Shown piece after piece: positions 51,176-61,233 of a DNA stretch of 64,000 nucleotides. The notes under the pieces are model-generated. The model had not been told where the DNA came from. It saw only the letters and a list, made by a program, of their open reading frames with translations, and searched no databases. The translations under genes were made by a program, and so were the position numbers. Source of the DNA: Tridacna crocea (lineage: Eukaryota > Mollusca > Bivalvia > Cardiida > Cardiidae); assembly GCA_943736015.1 (NCBI GenBank), contig OX031071.1, positions 498,501-562,500 on the forward strand. Direction: 5' to 3'. Position 1 is the first letter of the stretch. Each line of letters begins with the position of its first letter.

Positions 51176-54100
51176 TCAAACTCTTGAAAGAGCATCTGGT
51201 ATAATGTTATCTTTCCCTTTTATGTGTCTTATGTCAAGATTAAACTCTTGAAGCAATAAACTCCACCTCAGTAATCTTTGATTCTTATTCTTAAGTTTGT
51301 GCAGAAAACTTAAAGGGTTATGATCACTGAATACAACAATTGGTGAAGTTGAAGAGGTTAAATAAACTTCGAACTGCTGGATTGCCAGAATTAAGGCAAG
51401 ACACTCCTTTTCTATGGTAGAGTAATTTTTCTGATGTTTGTTAAATTTCTTAGAAAAGTAACAAACTGGGTGATCAATACCATTATTATCTTCTTGTAAA
51501 AGAACAGCGCCAATACCAACATCACTTGCATCAACAGCTAATTTGAAACATTTGTCAAAATCAGGTGCCAAGAGAACTGGTGCGCTCTTTAGTATGGCTT
51601 TTAGACGATCAAATGCATCTTGACATTTGTCATTCCATTTGAACTTTGTGCTTTTCTTAAGTAAATTTGTTAAAGGTTCAGCAATACCCGAGAAATTTTT
51701 ACAGAATTTCCTGTAGTAGCCAGCCATACCAAGAAATCGCATCAGCTGTCTTTTACATTTAGGCACAGGAAACTCAGAGATAGCATTGACTTTAGCTTCT
51801 AAAGGTTTAACTTGACCCTGTCCCACAAGATGTCCTAGAAATGTTACAGTAGCATGACAAAATTCAGTTTTTGCAAGATTCACAGTCAGTTTCGCTTTAC
51901 TGAGTCTGTCGAAGAACTTCCTGATTCTTTGAAGGTGGTCACTCCAACTGTCTGAGTAGATGATGACATCGTCAATATATGCATCACAACCATCTAATCC
52001 ACATATAACGTTGTTTACAAGTCGCTGAAACGTTGCAGGAGAATTTTTCATCCCAAACGGCATAACTTTGTACTGGTACAGACCGTTTGGAGTAGCAAAG
52101 GCTGATACTTCTTTTGCTCTATCAGTCAGTGGAACTTGCCAGAATCCTTTTAGCAGGTCGAATTTGGTGACATATTTAGAATTTCCAACTTTGTCAATAC
52201 AGTCATCAATTCTTGGTATTGGAAAAGAGTCTGTTTTTGTCACAGAGTTCACCTTACGATAGTCAGTACACATTCTATAAGTTCCATTTGATTTGGGTAC
52301 TAATATACATGGTGAACTGTAATTACTCTGGCTAGGTTCAATAAAGTCATTTTCCAGTAAGTATTTTACTTCATCCTGGAGGTATTTCTGTTTCAAAGGA
52401 TTCATTCTATATGGATGTTGCTTTATTGGTTTAGAATCTTCCACAATGACATCATGATAGATTTTATCTGTTCTTGTGGGGATATCGGGAAATAAATGTT
52501 CATATTCATGTATCAACTGTTTCAGCTCTTCCTGCTGCGATGGTTCCAAGTGAGAAAGTTTGTTGTCGAGGTTTCTCAAAATATCAGAATTCTCAAGTTT
52601 AGATGGACCAGGATCAGATTTATCAATAAAGTCCGAATTTACTTCAAGATCAGATACATTTGATTCTTGTGGGACAGTGTTTACAACTGTAATTGGTTTT
52701 GAAATAGAGCTATCTCTGTCAAAGTATTCCTTTAACATATTTATATGACACATTTGTTTGTTTTTACGCCTTCCTGGAGTATTAATTATATAGTTCAAAT
52801 CACTTGTTTTCTTGTCAATAGTGTAGGGTCCAAAATATCTTGCCTGTAAAGGTCTGCCAGGTATTGGCAAAAGAGCAAGGACTTTGTCACCTGGTTTAAA
52901 TTTTCTATCTATAACATGGTTGTCATATCTTGCTTTCATTTTGCCCTGAGACGTTTTAAGATTAGACCTAGCAACCTCACATGCCCTAGACAGCCTATTT
53001 CTGAAGTCAGAAACATACTGTAGTAAATTCAAAGGTGTTTCATCATTTGAGAGAAATTTCTCTTTCAAAAGTTTTAAAGGTCCACGAACAGAATGGCCAA
53101 AAACTAATTCAAAAGGACTGAAACCAAGAGATTCTTGTACAGATTCTCTGGCTGCAAATAGTAACAAATGGATGCCCTCATCCCAATCTTTTTCAGTGTC
53201 AAAGCAATATGACCTTATCATATTTTTTAATGTCTGGTGAAATCTTTCTAAAGCACCTTGACTTTCAGGGTGATAAGCGGATGACCTATATTGCTTGATT
53301 CCTAATTCATGCATAACCTGTTGGAATATACCAGACATAAAATTTGACCCTTGATCAGACTGAACTGATTTTGGAAGACCAACAAATGTGAAAAATTTTA
53401 TAAGAGCTTTGACTATTGACTTTGTTTTGATGTTCCTTAAAGGAATAGCTTCAGGAAAACGTGTAGAAGTACACATAATTGTTAAGAGATACTCATTTCC
53501 TGACTTGGTTCGAGGTAAAGGACCAACACAATCTATAAGTATCCTACTGAAAGGTTCATCAAAAGCAGGAATAGGTTGTAATTGAGCTTTGGGAATGGTT
53601 TGGTTGGGTTTACCTACCATTTGACATGTATGGCAAGTTTTACAATATTTAGAGACATCTGATTTGAGACCAGGCCAATAAAAATGATTAATAATTTTGT
53701 GATAGGTCTTGTTTATACCTAGATGACCTGACATAGGACTTTCATGGGCTATACTTAGTATTTCATGACGATATGACTTTGGAACCACAATTTGGTGGTA
53801 AACAGCCCATTCATCATCAGCTGGGACATCAAATGGTCGCCATTTTCTCATAAGAATCCCATTCTTTATATAGTAACACATTGGGACTTGTGAAATTTCA
53901 TCTTCAGGTAAAGCCCTAAAAATTAATTTTGAAATCTCAGGATCAGTTTGCTGTTCCTGGATAAGCTGTGACTTTGACAGCGTGTCGTGACCTTGGTCAA
54001 TAGACCGTGGTGGTGAATGGCAAGACATTGACGAGTCTGTCTGAGTATCAGACAAACTGGGATCAAGAGACTTTTTAATCTCATTATTGAAATATTGACC

Positions 54101-55492
54101 GATAAAAGTATCCATCAAGTCAATGTCAGAGTTTGAGTTTTTCAAAATGGCCTTTTTAGCCATAGCTCGGGTAACTGCACAAGAAGGATACAAGTCAGGA
54201 ATTTCCTGCTCGATAGGGTCATCTGTTTGACCTATATTTGGTGTGTCAGTTACAAGTGGATTAACCACAACCTTATCTCCAGCTAAGTCATTGCCTAGCA
54301 GTAAATGGACACCTTTAAATGGTAAGGAAGGTTTAATACCAATAACCACAGGCCCAGTAACCAAATCTGATGACAAATTAACATGATGGAGAGGGATATT
54401 AACAGTTCCACACTCTACACCCTGAATAAGGACACTAGTACCGGAAGAAGTCTTCTCAGAAAAAGGCAGTATATCTGCTAAAATAAGAGACTGAGAAGCT
54501 CCTGTGTCTCTTAAAATTTTAATAGGGGTAGGTGGGCAATTATCACCTGAAAGTGATACAAAACCATTCAACATAAATGGTTCAAAAATCTCCATAGTAG
54601 AATCAGACTTGGGTTTTGTAACTATGTCAATTGTATTGGTTTTAATAGAAGACTGTGGCCTTGGTCTAAGAGTGGTGAGCCCTGTTGGCTTGGCTTCATC
54701 ACTTTCTAACTTCCTTTTTAATTTCAAACATTCAGAAACAAGGTGACCAGGTTTCTTACAATAGTTACAAGTGGGTCGAGATAAGGGATATTGACTTTTG
54801 GTTTCACTAGTAGAATTGGGTTTGGGTGTATTGGATTGACTGGGCATGCCAGATGAATTACCAGACGTAAATTTATTTTGGGGATGTGAGGAAGTAGGTT
54901 TTGCTTTAGCAATAAAAGAAACTTTATGTGTAAGGTAGTAATTATCAGCCAGACGAGCTGCTTCTTCTAAAGTTTCAACTTGTTTTTCGTCTAAGAATGT
55001 CTTAACATCAAATTGAATACAACGTTTGAATTCTTCAACTAACATAAGTTGTCTGAGTTTATCAAAATTTTGGTCTATTTTCTTAGAACAGCACCATCTA
55101 TCAAATAACTGTTCTTTGTTTCTAGCAAATTCAACATGAGTCTGGTTAGAATCTTTTTTACAATTTCTAAATTTTTGTCTATATGCTTCTGGGACCAGCT
55201 CATAACCTTTGAGAATAAGTTCTTTAACAGTCTCATAATGATGACATTGTTCAACACCTAGTTGTGTATAAATTTCACGAGCTTTGCCTATCAAAACACT
55301 TTGCAGAAGCAAAGTCCAGTGCTCTTTTGGCCAATTTAAGTTTTCTGCAACTTTTTCAAAGTGTAGGAAGTATTTATCAACTTCTTTTTCTTGAAATGGA
55401 GGAACAAGCCTAATATGTTTTGTAACATCGAAATTGTATTCAATCTTTTGCTTGGGCTGATTTGCTCTTTCTTGCATTTCTATTTCCCTCAT
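51176..55492 (-). CDS. Gmr1-type gag-pol polyprotein (gag-PR-INT-RT-RH)
   Basis: From the first ATG of this frame the protein is 1438 residues, but the frame is open further upstream into gag. Domains by approximate residue: gag core 30-200, CCHC zinc knuckle 242-255 (CNYCKKPGHLVSEC), and aspartic protease DTGAS 329-333. Next come the integrase HHCC zinc domain (about 583-623), the DD35E core D654, D713, E749 (SDQGSNF, HPESQGALE) and a GPY-type end near 890. Reverse transcriptase is about 1035-1215 with SKYVTKFDLLKGFWQV, MPFGMKNSP and YIDD (1172-1175). RNase H follows (AVDASDVGIG, EKECLA, SDHNPL) and ends DALSRV before the stop at 51176. All catalytic residues are present. No env frame was found. 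Confidence 0.93.
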   Translation of the reverse strand: MREIEMQERANQPKQKIEYNFDVTKHIRLVPPFQEKEVDKYFLHFEKVAENLNWPKEHWTLLLQSVLIGKAREIYTQLGVEQCHHYETVKELILKGYELVPEAYRQKFRNCKKDSNQTHVEFARNKEQLFDRWCCSKKIDQNFDKLRQLMLVEEFKRCIQFDVKTFLDEKQVETLEEAARLADNYYLTHKVSFIAKAKPTSSHPQNKFTSGNSSGMPSQSNTPKPNSTSETKSQYPLSRPTCNYCKKPGHLVSECLKLKRKLESDEAKPTGLTTLRPRPQSSIKTNTIDIVTKPKSDSTMEIFEPFMLNGFVSLSGDNCPPTPIKILRDTGASQSLILADILPFSEKTSSGTSVLIQGVECGTVNIPLHHVNLSSDLVTGPVVIGIKPSLPFKGVHLLLGNDLAGDKVVVNPLVTDTPNIGQTDDPIEQEIPDLYPSCAVTRAMAKKAILKNSNSDIDLMDTFIGQYFNNEIKKSLDPSLSDTQTDSSMSCHSPPRSIDQGHDTLSKSQLIQEQQTDPEISKLIFRALPEDEISQVPMCYYIKNGILMRKWRPFDVPADDEWAVYHQIVVPKSYRHEILSIAHESPMSGHLGINKTYHKIINHFYWPGLKSDVSKYCKTCHTCQMVGKPNQTIPKAQLQPIPAFDEPFSRILIDCVGPLPRTKSGNEYLLTIMCTSTRFPEAIPLRNIKTKSIVKALIKFFTFVGLPKSVQSDQGSNFMSGIFQQVMHELGIKQYRSSAYHPESQGALERFHQTLKNMIRSYCFDTEKDWDEGIHLLLFAARESVQESLGFSPFELVFGHSVRGPLKLLKEKFLSNDETPLNLLQYVSDFRNRLSRACEVARSNLKTSQGKMKARYDNHVIDRKFKPGDKVLALLPIPGRPLQARYFGPYTIDKKTSDLNYIINTPGRRKNKQMCHINMLKEYFDRDSSISKPITVVNTVPQESNVSDLEVNSDFIDKSDPGPSKLENSDILRNLDNKLSHLEPSQQEELKQLIHEYEHLFPDIPTRTDKIYHDVIVEDSKPIKQHPYRMNPLKQKYLQDEVKYLLENDFIEPSQSNYSSPCILVPKSNGTYRMCTDYRKVNSVTKTDSFPIPRIDDCIDKVGNSKYVTKFDLLKGFWQVPLTDRAKEVSAFATPNGLYQYKVMPFGMKNSPATFQRLVNNVICGLDGCDAYIDDVIIYSDSWSDHLQRIRKFFDRLSKAKLTVNLAKTEFCHATVTFLGHLVGQGQVKPLEAKVNAISEFPVPKCKRQLMRFLGMAGYYRKFCKNFSGIAEPLTNLLKKSTKFKWNDKCQDAFDRLKAILKSAPVLLAPDFDKCFKLAVDASDVGIGAVLLQEDNNGIDHPVCYFSKKFNKHQKNYSTIEKECLALILAIQQFEVYLTSSTSPIVVFSDHNPLSFLHKLKNKNQRLLRWSLLLQEFNLDIRHIKGKDNIIPDALSRV

Positions 55493-55566
55493 TCTTAATT
55501 GAAATTCTCTCTCCTTCTCTCTCTCTTCTCTTTCTTCTCTGTGTCTTTCCCTTTCTCTTTCTATTT

Positions 55567-55833
55567 CTAACTGTCTGATCTGAATTTTAATTCAAGTTCT
55601 TTCGAACTTGAAACTGACTGAACGTCAACTATCAGGGAAAGCGCATTTTCATTGAAAATCTCCTCATCAACAAAATATTGTACCAAAATGTTCTTAATTT
55701 CATGTTTACGCATTGAAGATTTTATTTCAGACAATTTATAGAACTTAGCAAGATTAAGCAAGTCAGTCTTTTTACCCAAATTCAGTAACTCCACAGATGG
55801 TTCAGCCGTAAATTTATCTAAGTCAAAAGACAT
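55567..55833 (-). CDS. Gmr1-type gag N-terminus, one frame out
   Basis: This 88-codon frame begins MSFDLDKFTAEPSVELLNLG and continues KSSMRKHEIKNILVQYFVDE, a gag N-terminal segment common in this type of element. It runs to a stop at 55567. The long frame downstream (charged coil of E/R repeats, then MREIEMQERAN...) is offset by one. The switch can be placed at the run of four A on the coding strand (plus TTTT 55585-55588). One missing base or a -1 slip would join them. Confidence 0.8.
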   Translation of the reverse strand: MSFDLDKFTAEPSVELLNLGKKTDLLNLAKFYKLSEIKSSMRKHEIKNILVQYFVDEEIFNENALSLIVDVQSVSSSKELELKFRSDS

Positions 55834-56010
55834 GTTTGTCTGTTGCTGGATTCAAGTACAAAATTGTATTATAATTACTGATTAGTAGACGAATGCGTTA
55901 GTCTATTTTCCAATCGATGGATAGTCCAAAATGGAAAACAAATACGTTAGTCTATTTTCCAATCGATGGATAGTCCAAAATGGAAAACAAATACGTTAGT
56001 CTATTTTCCA
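55834..56010 (-). repeat. Leader with three short direct repeats
   Basis: ACGTTAGTCTATTTTCCAAT followed by CGATGGATAGTCCAAAATGG occurs at about 55890, 55948 and 55992 (last one partial). The period is 58 and then 44 bp. It lies between the primer site and gag, where packaging signals usually sit. Confidence 0.85.
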
Positions 56011-56028
56011 ATCCCGGACGAGCCCCCA
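56011..56028 (-). other. Gmr1-type primer binding site (tRNA-Pro)
   Basis: On the minus strand TGGGGGCTCGTCCGGGAT starts five bases after the 5' LTR, an 18-nt complement of the tRNA-Pro 3' end. It is identical to the TRIM primer site at 45696. Confidence 0.92.
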
Positions 56029-56033
56029 ATTTC

Positions 56034-56530
56034 TGTTACGAGTCAGGCGTAACTAGAAAGAAGAAGCCAGCAACAAACGATAACAATTAACAGAATTTAT
56101 TAACAAAAATATCAAATAAACAGTGACAATATTACAATAGTACAAAACAATACCTTAGACGTTAAATTCAGAAGACAAACTATTACAGTCTTACTTCCAA
56201 TCTGATCCTGATCCAAACTGAATGTAATCCAGGCACTATTAATGACACAAACACAAGATAATCCCCACTGTAGTCTGGCAATCATGTATTAACTAGTGAA
56301 CACTGAGATGTAAAAAGCCTTTCCTTTTATAATAACAGAGAAACTTCCAGAAAATTCATGTTAAAATCAGTTGCATAACTTCTAGTAAACAGATTGTATA
56401 AAGGCCTGGAAACTTCCAGCACAATATTCCACAAGAGAGAATCCAGTTCTAAAAATAGCAACAGGGGAAAACCATTCAAAATAGATACACACATGAACAA
56501 AGCTAGGAATAACTGGGTATGTACATAACA
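56034..56530 (-). repeat. Gmr1-type element 5' LTR
   Basis: Identical by eye to 50455-50951 over 497 bp. TG...CA termini on both strands. Confidence 0.93.
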
Positions 56531-56667
56531 GGAGAAAATGCTGGTTACAGCATTTTCTCCTTTGCTCACAATTTTTTCTCGCCTTCCAAATACAAATTTC
56601 AATTTTCAGGCCAGCAAATACTTTCAATTTGGACAAGTCTGAAATTTTTTGTTTGATAAAGAGTTAA

Positions 56668-58395
56668 ACCGCCTTTTCAAATCTTACCTAAATTAAATTC
56701 TGGAAAACACAATTATTGTAGAAGACAGTAGTTGAAATCAAGTCAATATAAAATGTTTACTTTGATTTAACGCTGTCCTACTTTATGCATGATAATTACA
56801 AATTCTGTCCATGTCAATTCTTGTTCTTCTCGGTATATCAGATATCAGAACTCCAAATATTTGTTATATTAAGTAATGGGTTACTTTTATCTCAATAGTC
56901 CGTTTGTATGTATTGTATTTATTTTTTGTCATTTAACACTTAACCAGACAATTTTGTGATTTTACAACCTTCAAAGGCTTTGTTAGATAAATAATGCGTT
57001 AAAAGGAGAAATTGGTACATACCATGCTGTCAGCTTTTTCTCCTTTTCTCACAATATTTTCTTCTATTTTCATGAACACACTTCCCTCATTTTTGGGATA
57101 AGAATTTGATGTCATATTAAAGTTGTTGCTCACATATGCTTTCAATGTGGATAGGACTGAAATTTTGTTTTATCACATAACCTCCCTTGTTTTCAGTGTA
57201 ATATACCCATTACGAATTTTCTTATCTCACACACGTTTGATATCACTTTTGTGTGATGTCATTTTTGACGTCATTTTGTACGCATTTCATACAAGTGAAT
57301 GGGTCTCATGGAAAATACTGCCGGTGCATTTATGAATGTTCTTGCATCACCTGATCTGTATTTTGTGAAATATCGTTATGTGATAAAAAGAATCTGACAT
57401 TTGTGGACTTTTGAGATAAGATTTGATTAAACTCGTCAAGGAAATTGTTATTAAGCTCGCCAAAGGCTCGCGTAATAACATTTCCCTAGACTCGTTTAAT
57501 AAAATCTTATCTCAAAAGTTCACTCATGTCAGATCCTATATGTTTGGTATAGTGTGAATTTTTTGTTCATTAGCATTTGTTTAGCTTCAAAAAACTTCTA
57601 ACAAAGTGGCACATGCAAAAATGATTTACTGAAATAAGCACCAGAATATCATGGCAAATGGAGAAATGCAGCAACAATTCCAATACAATATCTCCTTAGA
57701 AAATAGAAATAGTCTAGATACAAATGTTTACAGACAGACACGCAAACATTTTGACAGGTGGAGAACTTGCTTAACTTGACAAGGAAGATCTCCATATGAT
57801 ATAATGTTTCATGAATATGCTGCAATCGGTTTAAAACTGTGCTAATGATGTAATTTGTAATTGATAAATACATTGTAACAAAAGGTCAAATATCCTGTGT
57901 AGACTGCGTTCATAGATATCTGAGAAAACGGCTGGCAAAAGGAAAAATTGCGAATGGTAAACAATGTCTCAATTTGTCCCACTGTTTTCAAAAGTATGAC
58001 CAGAATTGGGTTAACTCATCAGTCAACATTTTTTTCTAGATGGTTCATGAAACTTTGCCCTGACATTGAAATAGCTCCAAGCAAAGACTATATAAAACAA
58101 TTTTTTCCATCCCCTTTCTTGACAATTTTGTAAAAATACTGAATGAAAAGATGCATTTCTTTGGAGCAGGCAAATTCTTTTTTCCTACCAATGATAGTTT
58201 CACTGCTGAAAAGTAAGATCTTGCAATTTCTTGTAAATTCAAAAGTGTTTTGTAGATCAGAAACCAGTCAGTGATGGGTGAAAGCTTGATACATGTACCA
58301 GTGTATTTGACCTTGCCTGAATTTTATAGATTCTTGTTCCAAAGATGTCAAACCATATATGTACAGCTGTCAAAATGATAGCCTTATATATCAAT
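56668..58395. other. No gene; one decayed family A copy
   Basis: Positions 56937-57170 keep AACACTTAACCAGACAATTT and CTTTTTCTCCTTTTCTCACA of an eroded copy. Positions 57905-58000 keep another core (GCTGGCAAAAGGAAAAATTG). Inverted text TGAGATAAGATT / AATCTTATCTCA occurs at 57413-57424 and 57504-57515. Nothing coding is convincing. Confidence 0.5.
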
Positions 58396-58535
58396 CAGGG
58401 CTCCACATACGAGGAAGTGACGGTAGTCTAAATCCATTATCTCTCTTCAAAACTATATGTTGTAGGTACCGATTAGGATCGTCTTGATGAGATGATTCTA
58501 ACAAGTACCTACAATATAGGGTTGAGTGGAAAGTT
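58396..58535. repeat. Hairpin family D, copy 2
   Basis: CAGGGCTCCA, AGTGACGGTAGTCTAAATC, then TTGTAGGTACCGATTAG... and ...CTAACAAGTACCTACAATAT. It has the same order and spacing as 10086-10220. Confidence 0.75.
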
Positions 58536-58579
58536 ACAAATGCATTTTATGTATTGTCAACATTTTTTAGATCATTTAG

Positions 58580-58810
58580 TTAACCCTTTATCCCATAAGG
58601 CATTTCTGTGGTATCTCTAATTGACCCTAAATAACAGCAAAGGATGAAGCTGTTTCTTATGTGCATACGACACCTTTTGGATAGCATAGAAAACATTGTG
58701 GCAAAAGGTGAAATTGCTCGTAATGAGCAATTTCACCTTTTGCCATAATGTTTTCCAAAGGCGCCTACAAGCAATGCATAGAAATGAGTATTTATAGAGT
58801 AAAGGGTTAA
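58580..58810 (-). mobile_element. Family B MITE copy
   Basis: TTAACCCTTTATCCCATAAG starts at 58580 and ATAGAGTAAAGGGTTAA ends at 58810. The tip is GCTCGTAATGAGC. Confidence 0.93.
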
Positions 58811-58859
58811 GAATGGTGCAGTAACTTGCATTGATTGAATGAGAAGAGACTGCTATATT

Positions 58860-58945
58860 GTAGTATCAAAGCTGGTCAAGTCTCAATTGCAGCGTCAAAG
58901 CTGGTCTAGTCTCAATTGCAGTATCAAAACTGGTCTAGTCTCAAT
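58860..58945 (+). repeat. Short tandem, GTATCAAAGCTGGTCTAGTC
   Basis: Three units of about 31 bp, AG(T/C)(A/G)TCAAA(A/G)CTGGTC(A/T)AGTCTCAATTGC. An AGATCAAACAG / TCGATCTAGATCT hairpin of the dispersed set follows at 58977. Confidence 0.8.
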
Positions 58946-59037
58946 GTCTCTTTTATATCAGACAGTTTACATCTAAGATCAAACAGCATGTTATGTTCAT
59001 TCGATCTAGATCTTGTCTGTATACAAAAAAGATATTT

Positions 59038-59945
59038 AAGCCTTTCCGGATTTTTAACAACCCTTAGAAAGAAGCCTTTTGAAAACATTGTTGGAATAGA
59101 AAAAAATGCTGGTAACCAGCATTTTCTTCTTTTCCCACGATGTTTTCTACCCTCCTAGAACAAGTTTCATTTTTTTAGTCACATTTGTTGTCTGCAAATG
59201 CTTTCAATTTGGACAAGTCTAAAATGGTGTTGGTTGGTGAAGAATTAAACTGCACTGTGTAAATTCCCTCAATATGGACAAATCCAAACTTCTTCTGTGT
59301 GGTAAAGGCTCATCATAACTACAGCTGTACATAAATGGTGAAAAGAAATTGCAGATATGTTAAAAACTTGTTACCTTCTGAAATCAATTTGAAATCGATA
59401 ACTTTAAAATCAAAAACTTCATAGGGATCATCAACAAATTATGGATTCAGTGAAAACATTCTGAGAGGGGTAATTGTCTTTTGTTTACAATTTCTCTTTA
59501 GTCATAATTTTTTTATCAGTGGTCATTTGCACATGGCAATAAACTGTTTGTAGAAGGTAACGAGTTAGGTGTGTTTTTAAGTGTGTTTGTTATGTAACAG
59601 AGATGGCAATGTTTTAACCAGCACTTCATTGATAGATCAAAAAGAGCTTCAGATTATCTCTGTAACTATTTGATGGAGAAAAGTATTTTATTTTAGATGA
59701 ATTAGGAGACAGATTCTTTTTGGATTTATTATTTACCAAACAACTCTATGTTTTAATGACTCTGAGATAAAAAGGTTGGGAAAACTTTGTGCTAAAAGGA
59801 GGAAATGCTGAATACCAGCATTTTGTCAACAAAGTTTTCTAGCCTTTCAAAACCTGTTCCCTTTATTTGAGCCACTTTGGTCATCTGCAGGTCCTCCAAC
59901 TTTGGAAGGAACAAAAATTTTGTTGTACGGTTAAGACTTAATATG
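59038..59945 (-). mobile_element. Decayed family A copies
   Basis: Positions 59038-59250 (TTTAAGCCTTTCCGGATTTT, GCTGGTAACCAGCATTTTCT) and about 59730-59945 (ACCAAACAACTCTATGTTTT...TGTTGTACGGTTAAGACTTAA) are recognisable. The piece between them is unassigned. Confidence 0.6.
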
Positions 59946-61233
59946 TCAAGTATTTAACTGTCAGTGAAGATTATCTCAAATTTGTGTGTCCTTGTTTTGG
60001 ATTGAAATACTCAAGTGAAAAGTATTCTGTATTTAGTAAATTTTTCTGGAAAAAATTCTGGAAATTTATGTGCTGGTAATGTGTTGTCATCTCTTAATAA
60101 CTATGGGTAGTATTTGGGTATTGTTGGTGTCAAAATTTTGGGAACCAAAAGGGCCCCATGACCACTTGCCAGTGTCAAGGGGGGTAACTCAGTCCAGACA
60201 AGACTTTTGGTGAATTATTCCCCTTGAATGACTCTTTAACCAAGTTTGTGTATGGGTAGCTGATTCCCACTGGGATTGTAATGATGTGTTCTTACTGCAC
60301 AATAACAATGTATATTTTATAGTGAGCTCTTGTGAGAAAGTAGAGTCCTTTGGTGATAATGATGTATGAGCCAATGTGGACCAGCAGTATAAAACGGGGA
60401 AGTTCACGAGGAAAACCTCTGTACTTGTTGTAGTACTGTGGAGTTTATGTATCTCTGTGGTGTTGACTGGAAATGACTTTGATTCAATCTGGCCTTGAGA
60501 CATCTGCACCCAGTGTTCTGAATTTGGGTTCAAGGTGTAATTATTTGCTTTAGGAATCAACATTTGCTTGTGCTATATCCCTGTTTGAATGTAGATCAAT
60601 GTATTTGTATTTGCAAACAGTGATTATGACCATATTTCATTGCTATTTATACATGTATCTTTTACAATAATTACTTACTGTTAACTCAAACACACACTGG
60701 CCTATGCAGCAAGTTTAAAACCTGATACAGACCTTAAATAAGGCCAGGAAGATTTTTTGTGTAAAATGATAAATACATGTACAAAATATGGAGCACACTC
60801 ATTAAGTAAATGTTACAGAATAACTTTAAAATGGTTTCATGAATAAGATAAAACTAACAGTGATTATGCGATCAGAATGCTGCATCACAAAATATGTTTA
60901 ACAAAAAATGTGTACCATTGTAATATTGCATCAGTGAATAACTGAAAAATTAAAAAGTGTCAACTGTAAGGCAATGTGAAGGAATGCAGTGCTGCAGAAC
61001 TGTTGCTGTAGTGCATTTTGTGACAATTTTGACTAGACTCAATTTTGTGGAGCTTTGAACTTTAAAAAATACAGAGTACAGAAAGTTTTATTTGAAGGCA
61101 GGGAAAACTTTTAAGTAGATACCATCTTGGTCTGGTTTTCATTAATTCTTATCTGAAGCAATTTTCAACAAAAAATCTACCGGTAAAATTGTTGAGCAAA
61201 AGTGGTCTGGTGTTAGTTGACTTCACACTGTTT
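59946..61233. other. No supported feature
   Basis: A 124-codon minus-strand frame at 60189-60563 shows no recognisable domain and biased low-information composition, so I do not call it a gene. No repeat family was recognised. Confidence 0.45.

Larger units (their letters stand above)
50455..56530 (-). mobile_element. Gmr1-type LTR retrotransposon, 6076 bp
   Basis: Two 497-bp LTRs that I read as identical bound a coding strand on the minus side. The target duplication is GGAG (50451-50454 and 56531-56534). On the coding strand the order is 5' LTR, tRNA-Pro primer site, gag, protease, integrase, reverse transcriptase, RNase H, polypurine tract, 3' LTR. Integrase before reverse transcriptase with Ty3/gypsy-like sequence is the plan known from Gmr1 of cod and its relatives in other animals. 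Identical LTRs mean a recent insertion. Confidence 0.93.
50379..56667 (-). mobile_element. Family A MITE split by the Gmr1-type element
   Basis: TTAACTCTTTATAACACAAT starts at 50379 and runs to GTTGAAAAAGGAG at 50454. It resumes at 56531 with GGAGAAAATGCTGGTTACAG and ends TTTGATAAAGAGTTAA at 56667. GGAG is present on both sides. Confidence 0.92.

Noticed and set aside
60189..60563. 124-codon open frame on the minus strand
   Set aside because: No recognisable domain, no paralogous text, no supporting splice or start context. Frames of this size occur by chance in AT-rich DNA.
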